This document shows, one piece after another, positions 57,034 to 64,000 of a DNA stretch of 64,000 nucleotides (positions are counted from its first letter, which is position 1; each line of letters starts with the position of its first letter). Below the pieces are notes generated by a model. That model had not been told where the DNA came from. It did not search any database and was given only the letters and a program-made list of their open reading frames with translations. The position numbers were made by a program, and so were the translations under genes. The stretch is from Sphingomonas sp. H160509 (lineage in GTDB: Bacteria > Pseudomonadota > Alphaproteobacteria > Sphingomonadales > Sphingomonadaceae). The stretch spans positions 2,220,001 to 2,284,000 of the forward strand of contig NZ_JAMXSR020000002.1 in the NCBI RefSeq assembly GCF_024124765.2. The letters are read 5' to 3'.

Positions 57034-58278
57034 GTGACCGATCAGATCAATCGTCCCGCCGGCGAGGCCGGCATCAATCGGGTCGTGCTCGCCTATTCCG
57101 GTGGCCTGGACACGAGCGTGATCCTGAAATGGCTCCAGCAGACGTATAACTGCGAAGTCGTGACGTTCACCGCCGATCTCGGCCAGGGCGAGGAACTCGA
57201 GCCGGCGCGCGCCAAGGCCGAGATGATGGGCGTCAAGCCCGAGCACATCTTCGTCGACGATCTGCGCGAGGAGTTCGTGCGGGATTACGTGTTCCCGATG
57301 ATGCGCTCGAACGCGCTGTACGAGGGGCTGTACCTGCTCGGCACGTCGATCGCCCGGCCGCTCATCGCCAAGCGCCAGATCGAGATCGCCAAGATGGTCG
57401 GTGCCGACGCGGTCAGCCACGGCGCGACCGGCAAGGGCAACGACCAGGTCCGCTTCGAGCTCGGCTATTACGCGCTGTCGCCCGACATCAAGGTCATCGC
57501 GCCGTGGCGTGAGTGGGACCTCACCAGCCGCACGCGCCTGATCGAGTTCGCCGAGCAGCACCAGATCCCCGTCAGCAAGGACAAGCGCGGCCAGGCGCCG
57601 TTCTCGACCGATGCGAACATGCTGCACACGTCGAGCGAAGGCCTCGTGCTCGAGAACCCGTGGGACGAGGTCCCCGACTATGTCTACTCGCGCACGGTAA
57701 ACCCAGAGGACGCGCCCGATGTCCCCGAGTACATCACGATCGATTTCGAGGGCGGCGACGGCGTCGCGATCAACGGCGAGGGCATGAGCCCGGCCACTGT
57801 GCTCTCGACGCTCAACGAATACGGGCGCCGTCACGGCATCGGCCGTCTCGACCTCGTCGAGAACCGCTTCGTCGGGATGAAGAGCCGCGGCATGTACGAG
57901 ACTCCCGGCGGCACGATCTATCACCTCGCGCATCGCGGCATCGAGCAGCTGACGCTCGATCGCGGCGCCGCGCACCTGAAGGACGAGCTGGCGCCGCGCT
58001 ATGCCGAGCTGATCTACAACGGCTTCTGGTTCAGCCCCGAGCGCGAGATGCTGCAGGCGGCGATCGACCACAGCCAGGAGAAGGTCTCGGGCACCGTTCG
58101 CCTGAAGCTCTACAAGGGCGGCGTGTACGTGGTCGGCCGCAAGTCGCCGAACTCGCTGTATTCGGAGAAGGTCGTGACGTTCGAGGACGACCAGGGCGCC
58201 TACGACCAGCGCGACGCGGCCGGCTTCATCAAGCTGAACGCACTACGCCTGCGCCTGCTCGGACGGCGCGATCAATAG
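57034..58278 (+). CDS. argG: Argininosuccinate synthase
   Basis: A 414-residue cytosolic enzyme condensing citrulline and aspartate with ATP in arginine synthesis. N-terminal P-loop-like [19 protein letters not shown], then [41 protein letters not shown] and [18 protein letters not shown]. Start set at GTG 57034 ([16 protein letters not shown]), because the upstream in-frame stretch is not protein-like and the family normally begins just before the ATP-binding motif. Length is typical. Monocistronic as far as seen. Confidence 0.95.
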   Translation: MTDQINRPAGEAGINRVVLAYSGGLDTSVILKWLQQTYNCEVVTFTADLGQGEELEPARAKAEMMGVKPEHIFVDDLREEFVRDYVFPMMRSNALYEGLYLLGTSIARPLIAKRQIEIAKMVGADAVSHGATGKGNDQVRFELGYYALSPDIKVIAPWREWDLTSRTRLIEFAEQHQIPVSKDKRGQAPFSTDANMLHTSSEGLVLENPWDEVPDYVYSRTVNPEDAPDVPEYITIDFEGGDGVAINGEGMSPATVLSTLNEYGRRHGIGRLDLVENRFVGMKSRGMYETPGGTIYHLAHRGIEQLTLDRGAAHLKDELAPRYAELIYNGFWFSPEREMLQAAIDHSQEKVSGTVRLKLYKGGVYVVGRKSPNSLYSEKVVTFEDDQGAYDQRDAAGFIKLNALRLRLLGRRDQ

Positions 58279-58400
58279 GGGCGACCAGTAACCCGTTCCC
58301 CGTCGGACCTCAGTCTTATGCCGAAGTTTGCGGGGAAGATCGTCAACTCGTCGTGCGCGCACTTGTCTAGTGCGCCCACCCGCCCCTAGGGTTCGACGAT

Positions 58401-59991
58401 ATGATTACTCAGGGGGAAAAGCTGCATTGGTGGCAGACGCGCGCATTCGTCGCCGCGGTTGCGATCGCATCGATCATACCGTTGCTGTGGCCCGAAATCC
58501 CGCCGCTGGTCGACCTGCCCGGGCATATGGGCCGGTACCGCGTCCAGCTGGCGATCGCCGACAATCCCTGGTTGAATCAATGGTATAACTTCCGTTGGCA
58601 GATGATCGGCAACCTCGGCATCGACCTGCTGATCGTGCCGCTCGCGCCGATCTTCGGCTTGCAGCTGGCGGTGAAGCTGATCGTGATGGCGATCCCGGCG
58701 CTGACAGTGACCGGGCTGCTCTGGATCGCGCGCGAGGTGCATGGGCAGAATCCCCGCGACCGCGCTGTTCGCGCTCCCGCTCGCCTACAGCTATCCGTTC
58801 CAGTTCGGATTCGTGAATTTCGCGCTCGGCATGGCGCTCGCGCTCAACCTGTTCGCGCTGTGGCTAAGGATGGGGCGGCTCGACCGGCGGCAGCTGCGGA
58901 CCATCATCTTCGTGCCCGTCTCGTGCCTGTTGTGGCTGTGCCATACGTTCGGCTGGGGCGTGCTGGGCGTGCTCGCCTTCTCCGCCGAGCTGATCCGCCA
59001 GCACGACATTCGCCGCGACAGCGATCCCAAGAGCTGGGCGCATGGCTGGTTCAAGGCGTGCATTCAGGCGGGGCTGAATTGTCTGCCGCTCGCGCTGCCG
59101 ATGGTGATGATGGTGGTCTGGCGGTCGGGCGATCATGTCGGCGGGAAGACGCAGGACTGGTTCAACTGGCGCTGGAAGATGAACTGGATCACGATGGTCC
59201 TGCGCGATCGGTGGATGACGTTCGACATCGCGTCGGTCACCGTGCTGTTCGTGATACTGTTCCGCGGCGTGCGCGACCAGACGATCGAGTATTCGCGCAA
59301 CCTGAGCCTGTCGGCGCTGTTCCTCGCGATCGTGTATATCCTGTTGCCGCGGATCGTGTTCGGGTCGGCCTATGCGGACATGCGGCTCGCGCCGTTCATG
59401 CTCGGGATCGCGGTGATCGCGTTGCGGCCTCGCCACGGGCTGTCGCTGCGCGGCGCGGCGGTGCTGGCGGTGTTGGGCTTTGCATTCTTTGGCGTGCGGC
59501 TGGCGGGGACGACCGTCAGCTACCTGATGTACGATCGCAGCTACGACCAGGCGATCGCAGCGATCGATACGGTGCCAGAGCGGTCTCGCGTTGTGTCGTT
59601 CGTCGGGCGGCGGTGTCGCGACGACTGGGCCTATTCGCGGCTTGAGCATGTCCCGGCGCTGCTGCTGGAGCGGCGACTGGCGTTCACCAACGACCAGTGG
59701 TCGATGGCCGGCGCGCAGTTGATGACGACGCACTATCCGGCGGCGAAGGGCTTTGCGCATGATCCGTCGGAGATCGTCAGCGATATCAAGTGCCGCGGGC
59801 AGTTCTGGCGGCCGATCGGGGTGGCGCTGCAGAAATTCCCGCGCGATGCGTTCGATTACGTGTGGCTGATCCACCCGCCGAAGTTCGATTCCAAGCTGGT
59901 CCGCGACCTGACGCTCATCCGGCGTGACGGCACCAGCCTGTTGTACCGCGTCAACCGAGCTGCTGCTGCTCGCCCCGCCGGAACGGAGTAA
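58401..59991 (+). CDS. Polytopic membrane protein, unknown function, one +1 indel
   Basis: A repaired 529-residue protein with about nine to ten membrane spans (for example TRAFVAAVAIASIIPLLWP, AVKLIVMAIPALTVTGLLWI, FALGMALALNLFALWL and ALFLAIVYILLPRIVFG), resembling lipid-carrier-type glycosyltransferases or dolichol-phosphate-mannosyltransferase-like proteins in topology only. DLPGHMGRYRVQ in the first loop is acidic, where such enzymes bind metal. The frame breaks at GGG 58743-58745: one G fewer joins WIAREVHG to RIPATALFALPLAYSYPFQFG. The 3' end overlaps the convergent acyltransferase gene by 41 bases. No family named. Confidence 0.65.
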
Positions 59992-61100
59992 GCTCGCCGA
60001 GATATTCCTGCTGCTCGGCGACGGCTTCGCGTTCACGGAGCAGATAGTCGGCGATCGCGCGGCGGAAGCTCGGGTCGGGGATGTAGTGCGCGGAATAGGT
60101 CGCGACCGGGGGCATAGCCGCGCGCGAGCTTGTGTTCGCCCTGCGCGCCGGCCTCGACGGTCTGCAATCCCCGCGCGATGGCCGCCTCGATCGCCTGGTA
60201 ATAGCAGAGTTCGAAATGGAGGAACGGCACCTCCTCCGTCGCGCCCCAGTATCGGCCGTAGAGCGTGTCGTCGCCGATCAGGTTGAGGGCGCCGGCGATC
60301 GGTACGCCATCACGCTCGGCTAGGATGAGCAGCACGCGGTCGCCCATGGTCTTGCCGATCTGGTCGAAGAAGCCGCGCGTGAGGTACGGTTGGCCCCATT
60401 TGCGGCTGCCGGTGTCCTGGTAGAAAACCCAGAACGCGTCCCAGTGCTCGGGCGTGATCTCGGTACCGACGAGGTGGCGGATCGTCAGGCCTTCGACGGC
60501 GGCGGCGCGCTCCTTGCGGATCGCCTTGCGCTTGCGGCTGGCGAGGACGGCGAGGAAGTCGTCGAAGCTGGCGTATCCCTCGTTCTTCCAGTGGAACTGC
60601 GTGCCCTGGCGGATTAGCCAGCCCGCCGCCTCGAACAGCGCCACTTCGTCGGGGTCGATGAAGGTGGCGTGGGCGGAGGATAGCCCGCTCTGGTCGGTAA
60701 CCGCTTCCAGCGCGGCGATCAGCGCAGGGGCCTGCTCGCGGTCGCGGAGCAGCAGGCGCGGGCCCGGCACCGGGCTGAACGGCGCGGCGATCTGGAGCTT
60801 GGGGTAATATTGCCCCCCTGCCCGCTCCCACGCATCGGCCCAGCCCTGGTCGAAGACGTATTCGCCCTGGCTGTGGCTCTTGGCGTAGGCGGGCGCGATG
60901 GCGGCGGGTCTGCCGTCGGGGCCGTCGACCACCACCGGCAGCGCCTGCCAGCCGGAGCGGCCGCCGACGCTTTTCGAGGCTTCGAGCGCGGAGAGGAAGG
61001 CGTGGCCGACGAACGGGTTGGCGGTGCCGGAGCACGCCTCCCAGTCCTCGGCCGCGATCGAGGTGACGCCTTGGGCGATGCGAGCAGTGACCGAATTCAT
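59951..61100 (-). CDS. FemAB/GNAT-like acyltransferase (peptidogalycan biosynthesis-type), one +1 indel
   Basis: A 382-residue protein after repair, in the GNAT-fold group formerly called DUF482, related to FemAB proteins that add amino acids to peptidoglycan. Hallmarks: FVGHAFLSALEASKSVGG, PAYAKSHSQGEYVFDQGWADAWERAG, KWGQPYLTRGFFDQIG and FELCYYQAIEAAIARGLQTVEAGAQGEHK. Frame breaks at GGGGG 60108-60112. One base fewer gives GYAPVATYSAHYIPDPSFRRAIADYLL and an end at 59951. Start ATG 61100. Substrate unknown. Downstream of ridA by 43 bases. Confidence 0.85.
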
Positions 61101-61143
61101 CACTGCGTTAGGTAGAGACGCGGGGGGCGCACCTCCAAGACGG

Positions 61144-61608
61144 TCAGGCGGAAACCTGCACGATCGCGTCGATCTCGACGGCGGCGCCGAGCGGGAGGAC
61201 GGGAACGCCCACTGCCGCGCGCGCATGCTCGCCGGCATCACCGAACAGCGCAACCATCAGGTCCGACGCGCCATTGGCGACTTTCGCCTGATCGGTGAAG
61301 TCGCCGGTCGAGTTGACGAACACGCCAAGCTTCACGATCCGCTCGACGCGGCCGAGCGTGCCGAGTGCCGCCTTCATCTGTGCGACGAGCATGAGCGCGC
61401 AGAGCTTGGCGGCCTCCTGTGCGTCTTCGAGCGAGACGCCGTCACCCACTCGGCCGGTGACGAGCGCGCCGTCCTTGAACGGCAACTGGCCCGAGATGTG
61501 GAGCATGCCGTTCGCCAGCACGGTCGGGACGTAGGACGCCACGGGTGCGGCAGCCTGCGGGAGGGTGAGGCCCAGCTCTTCGAGCTTGCGGTCGATACGA
61601 TCGGTCAT
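61144..61608 (-). CDS. RidA family enamine/imine deaminase
   Basis: A 154-residue protein of the YjgF/RidA family, which hydrolyses reactive enamine intermediates from PLP enzymes. Hallmarks are MLHISGQLPFKDGALVTGRVG, LCALMLVAQMKAALGTLGRVERIVKLGVFVNS, and the later VLPLGAAVEIDAIVQV with the terminal strand. The family's usual arginine in the active site region (R near RVER) is present. ATG 61608. First gene of a short minus-strand run with the acyltransferase. Confidence 0.93.
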   Translation of the reverse strand: MTDRIDRKLEELGLTLPQAAAPVASYVPTVLANGMLHISGQLPFKDGALVTGRVGDGVSLEDAQEAAKLCALMLVAQMKAALGTLGRVERIVKLGVFVNSTGDFTDQAKVANGASDLMVALFGDAGEHARAAVGVPVLPLGAAVEIDAIVQVSA

Positions 61609-61751
61609 GGGGGAGGTATCACCACAGCGGTGGGGGATGGGTCAAGTGGGGGCGGGTTGCCGCCCTAGGGCCGGGCCCCAACACCTGTCCGTGATGCTCA
61701 CGCACGCTGGAGCCAGACTGGCTGACGTACACCGTCACAAGCGTAGCGCGT

Positions 61752-61793
61752 ATGGGTCCCGGCCTCCGCCGGGATGACGGACGATTTGAGTGC
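61752..61793. repeat. Half copy of the GTCATCCCGGC palindromic element
   Basis: TGGGTCCCGGCCTCCGCCGGGATGACGG is one arm of the element seen complete at 8260-8340; the opposite arm is absent here. Confidence 0.6.
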
Positions 61794-61830
61794 GGCGTCC
61801 TCGGCGGATGAGATGCCCGCGCCCCTTCCT

Positions 61831-61908
61831 GTTCTCCCGCGAAGGCGGGAGCCCAGGGTTACGGGCGATATCGCTTTTGGCTCCTGGCCCCCGCGTCCGC
61901 GGGGGAAC
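61831..61908. repeat. Palindromic repeat, TCCCCCGCGAAGGCGGGGGCC family
   Basis: GTTCTCCCGCGAAGGCGGGAG with CCCAGGGTTAC at the left, GGCTCCTGG with CCCCCGCGTCCGCGGGGG at the right. Partner of the copy at 51559-51637. With the half copy at 61752 it accounts for most of the 307-base gene-free stretch. Confidence 0.83.
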
Positions 61909-61915
61909 AGACGAC

Positions 61916-62542
61916 TCAGGCGTCCGCCGGCAAACCCGCCTCGAACCGCGCAGCAATCCAGTCCGCCGCTTCGCGCCAGTCGTCGATCCGCGCGTGGGCC
62001 TCGGGCGCCTTCGGCACGCTCACCGCCAGCGTCGGCTCAGAGACCATGTGCAGCCGGTGCACCTCCGGCGCGTGCTTGGCGACCGACTCGTGATGCACCG
62101 CCAGATCGTCCACGAACACGGTGACCGGCGACCCATATTCCTCGACCAGCCGCGACACCGGCGTCCCCTTGCCGCCCTGGTTGCATTCGACCCGGTGTTC
62201 GATGCCGAACTTCGCCAGCTGTTCGATCCGCGGCTGGCGGCATTCGTCCTGGAGGTTGGTGAGGATGACGATGTCCGCCATCTGGGCCAGCCGCTCCAGC
62301 GCCTCGACCGCATGCGGGACCAGCGTCTGGCGGTGCATTTCGCCGGGGAAGAATTCGCCCAGCATCGCCCACATGTCCTCGCGCGAGGGCGGCGGGCCGC
62401 CATCGCGACGCGTCATCGCGGTCGAGAAATCGCCGTGCTGGATCGCGAAGTCGATGTCGTGGCGCTCGTCGAGCCAGACGCCGAAATGCTTGACCATGTG
62501 CAGCAGCACTTCGTCGCAATCGCTGATCAGCAACGGCCTCAT
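61916..62542 (-). CDS. HAD superfamily hydrolase
   Basis: A 208-residue phosphatase-like protein. The catalytic nucleophile motif is LISDCDEVLL (DxD), with a Val where the standard motif has Thr. HAD motif II is probably ILTNLQ, motif IV the FVDDLAVH region, and cap segments include EDMWAMLGEFF. The substitution may alter or abolish phosphatase activity. DUF3572 overlaps its start by four bases (ATGA), so the two are translated together. Substrate unknown. Confidence 0.85.
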   Translation of the reverse strand: MRPLLISDCDEVLLHMVKHFGVWLDERHDIDFAIQHGDFSTAMTRRDGGPPPSREDMWAMLGEFFPGEMHRQTLVPHAVEALERLAQMADIVILTNLQDECRQPRIEQLAKFGIEHRVECNQGGKGTPVSRLVEEYGSPVTVFVDDLAVHHESVAKHAPEVHRLHMVSEPTLAVSVPKAPEAHARIDDWREAADWIAARFEAGLPADA

Positions 62543-62823
62543 GCTTCAAACTCCCCCTGGTCCAGTTTCGCATGGGCGCGGACCAAAGCTTCCGGCTTCA
62601 CGCCGAGCGATTCGGCGCAGGCGATCAGGTCCGGCTCATGGTTTTCGAGGAACCCCAGCGCGGCCGACAATACGGTCGGATCGCTCGCCCTTGCCCGCAA
62701 GTCGTGCGGCTCTAGACCGGTCACCGACAGCAGCCGCATCGCGCGATCGGGCTCGACCAGCGTCCATACCAGCGCGCGCAGGGCGAGCGCTTCGGCGTCT
62801 TCGTTTGAATCGCGGTCGCGCAT
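62539..62823 (-). CDS. DUF3572 family protein
   Basis: A 94-residue protein: EDAEALALRALVWTLVEPDRAMRLL, then LSVTGLEPHDLRARASDPTVLSAALGFLENHEPDLIACAESLGVKPEAL. This is the DUF3572 signature, a small alpha-helical family restricted largely to alphaproteobacteria and almost always found beside divK. Function unknown; its invariant neighbourhood points to the cell-cycle or envelope circuit. Overlaps the HAD gene by four bases; divergent from divK. Confidence 0.9.
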   Translation of the reverse strand: MRDRDSNEDAEALALRALVWTLVEPDRAMRLLSVTGLEPHDLRARASDPTVLSAALGFLENHEPDLIACAESLGVKPEALVRAHAKLDQGEFEA

Positions 62824-62859
62824 TGCCTATCGTGCCTTCTTTCCGGATAAGGTGCGGCG

Positions 62860-63223
62860 GTGACAAAGAAGGTGCTCGTTGTCGAGGACAACGAACTCAA
62901 CCTCAAACTATTCTGCGACCTGCTGCGCGCGCATCAGTTCGCCGTCGAACCCGTGCGCGACGGCCGAGAAGCCGTTGCGCGCGCTCGCGGATTTGTGCCC
63001 GACCTGATCATCATGGACATTCAGATGCCGCACGTCACCGGCTACGAGATCATCCTCGAACTGAAGGCGGACGAAGACCTGCGCGCGATCCCGGTGATGG
63101 CGGTGACGGCGTATGCAGGGCGCGAGGACGAGGAGCGGATCCGCGCGGCTGGGGGCGGACTCGTATGTGTCCAAGCCGATCAGCTTGGCGCGGTTCATGG
63201 ACGCGGTGGGGGCGCTGATCTGA
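62860..63223 (+). CDS. divK: DivK-type single-domain response regulator, one +1 indel
   Basis: A 120-residue receiver-only protein from GTG 62860. VLVVEDNELNLKLFCDLL holds the acidic pair, D53 in IIMDIQMPHVTG is the phospho-acceptor, the threonine is in VTAYAG and the lysine in SKPIS. DivK relays phosphate signals between PleC/DivJ-type kinases in the alphaproteobacterial cell-cycle circuit. The frame breaks in GGGGG 63151-63155: one G fewer gives GADSYVSKPISLARFMDAVGALI and TGA at 63221-63223. Without repair the output region is lost, which is implausible for an essential gene. Confidence 0.92.
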
Positions 63224-63303
63224 AACGGGAGAGGGCGGATATCCATCTGCTCCGCCTGCCCGTTGCTTCCACCTGAAATTCGCTGCCGACCCGAACCCCC
63301 CAC

Positions 63304-63458
63304 CCCCGTTCGTGCTGAGTAGAGACCGAGTAGCTTCGTCAGAAGCGTATCGAGGGCTCGTATCGAAGCATGGGTTCCGCGCGCCAACCTGTCCTTCGAT
63401 ACGCCATCTCGATACGCCGCCTACGGCGACTACTCGATGGCTACTCAGGACGAACGGG
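63304..63458. repeat. Palindromic repeat with CCCGTTCGTGCTGAGTAG arms
   Basis: Left arm CCCGTTCGTGCTGAGTAG (from 63305) and right arm CTACTCAGGACGAACGGG (to 63458) differ by one base. The inside holds TCGTATCGAAGCATG and TTCGATACGCCATCTCGATAC, further complementary segments. It fills much of the 357-base stretch between divK and rpmG. Confidence 0.8.
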
Positions 63459-63506
63459 AGAGGGGGCAAACGGAAGGGGGGACGAACGGAAGGGAATCAC
63501 AAACGC

Positions 63507-63538
63507 CAAAAGCCGCGAGGGGCTACCCCGCGGCTTTT
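63507..63538 (-). terminator. Terminator downstream of rpmG
   Basis: AAAAGCCGCG pairs with CGCGGCTTTT through a GGGG/CCCC stem. The sequence is palindromic so it can act on both strands; it ends 43 bases past the rpmG stop. Confidence 0.8.
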
Positions 63539-63580
63539 CGGATCTTCGCAATCGGACGGCGGTTCGCACCGCCGGCCGGA

Positions 63581-63748
63581 TTACTTGATCTTGGCTTCCT
63601 TGAACTCGACATGCTTGCGCACGACGGGATCGTACTTCGAGAAGGAGAGCTTCTCCGTCTTGGTACGGGGATTCTTCTTGGTGACGTAGAAGAAGCCGGT
63701 GTCAGCGGTGCTGAGCAGCTTGATCTTTACGGTGGTCGGCTTGGCCAT
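63581..63748 (-). CDS. rpmG: 50S ribosomal protein L33
   Basis: Fifty-five residues, [20 protein letters not shown], then [36 protein letters not shown] basic structural component of the large ribosomal subunit near the E site. This is the zinc-independent (Cys-minus) form, recognised by the absence of the CxxC pairs. ATG 63748. Monocistronic with a terminator. Confidence 0.96.
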   Translation of the reverse strand: MAKPTTVKIKLLSTADTGFFYVTKKNPRTKTEKLSFSKYDPVVRKHVEFKEAKIK

Positions 63749-63940
63749 GAGCCCAATTCCTATGGCTTGAAAATGCGAAAGCGGCGAACTGACGCCGCCG
63801 CTCCATCAGGGGCGGCGCATGGCGGACGCAGGGAGCGAAGTCAAGCTTTACCCCGTCGCTGGACGGCGAGACCGTTCATTTAACCGGCTATTCACTACCG
63901 CAAGCGCATCATATCATCAGATAAAGACAGGAGCGGGATC

Positions 63941-64000
63941 GTGGGGCAGGCGCTGGTTCAGAATCGACGACATGATCGCGGTGAAGGCCGATCTCGCGGC
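63941..64000 (+). CDS. Start of an unidentified gene, cut by the window edge
   Basis: AGGAG (63929-63933) precedes GTG 63941 by seven bases. As printed the frame reads GQALVQNRRHDRG. With one G fewer in GGGG 63943-63946, the frame becomes GRRWFRIDDMIAVKADLA, which looks more like protein. Too short to identify. An in-frame ATG at 63972 (MIAVKADLA) is an alternative start needing no repair. Confidence 0.35.
   Translation, partial: MGQALVQNRRHDRGEGRSRG

Overview
The window is chromosomal DNA from a high-GC alphaproteobacterium, most likely Sphingomonas or a close relative in the Sphingomonadaceae. The evidence is the gene set: an Oar-like TonB-dependent receptor, DUF3297, DUF3572 next to a DivK-type regulator, an RMD1-family protein, the RegB/RegA redox pair beside a cytochrome o oxidase, alphaproteobacterial-type GshA, and many GC-rich palindromic intergenic repeats. 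I see no prophage, insertion sequence, CRISPR array, conjugative module or secondary-metabolite cluster.

Layout. 1-8.4 kb: start of a Tat-exported SDR oxidoreductase, ligA, an Oar-type TonB receptor, and a LytS/LytTR two-component pair. 8.4-17.4 kb: cell-wall hydrolase, ABC-F ATPase, DUF3297, a glycine-zipper protein, an L,D-transpeptidase, typA and a HExxH protein, with repeat-filled spacers. 17.4-26.5 kb: quinone-reductase-type oxidoreductase, a TelA operon followed by gene debris, a large hypothetical protein, a ubiA-tldD/pmbA-cysQ-like operon, and rsmE. 26.5-38.7 kb: gshA, a membrane methyltransferase-like protein, RMD1, DUF2490, a secreted MetX-like hydrolase, an endolysin-like CHAP protein, an SGNH esterase, a phosphoesterase, a LysR/aldo-keto reductase/renalase-like group, and tRNA-Ser(GGA). 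38.7-51.3 kb: cyclophilin; a reverse-strand pirin, FMN reductase, DODA dioxygenase and spore-photolyase-like radical SAM group; the cyoABCD-surf1-regB-regA operon; and an MHS-type transporter. 51.3-64 kb: MFS exporter, flavin reductase, a cytochrome b / molybdopterin oxidoreductase pair, cyclopropane synthase, an EF-hand protein, argG, a polytopic membrane protein, a FemAB-like acyltransferase, ridA, a HAD phosphatase, DUF3572, divK and rpmG.

The most striking property is technical. About twenty genes that are otherwise well preserved are split by single-base indels, nearly all in short G or C runs and mostly one base too long. Affected genes include cyoB, ubiA, gshA, divK, the ABC-F gene and tldD/pmbA. 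I read this as uncorrected homopolymer error in the assembly rather than mass pseudogenisation, and I annotate the repaired genes over their full span with each indel located. One such indel creates an apparent SURF1-histidine kinase fusion.

The most coherent biology is the cyo operon. A bo3-type quinol oxidase, its assembly factor and a RegB/RegA pair are chained by 4-base overlaps, and RegB keeps the quinone-binding GGxxNPF motif and a cysteine where the redox-active one is expected. This suggests an oxidase co-transcribed with its own quinone/redox sensor. I did not find an obviously new defence or mobile system.
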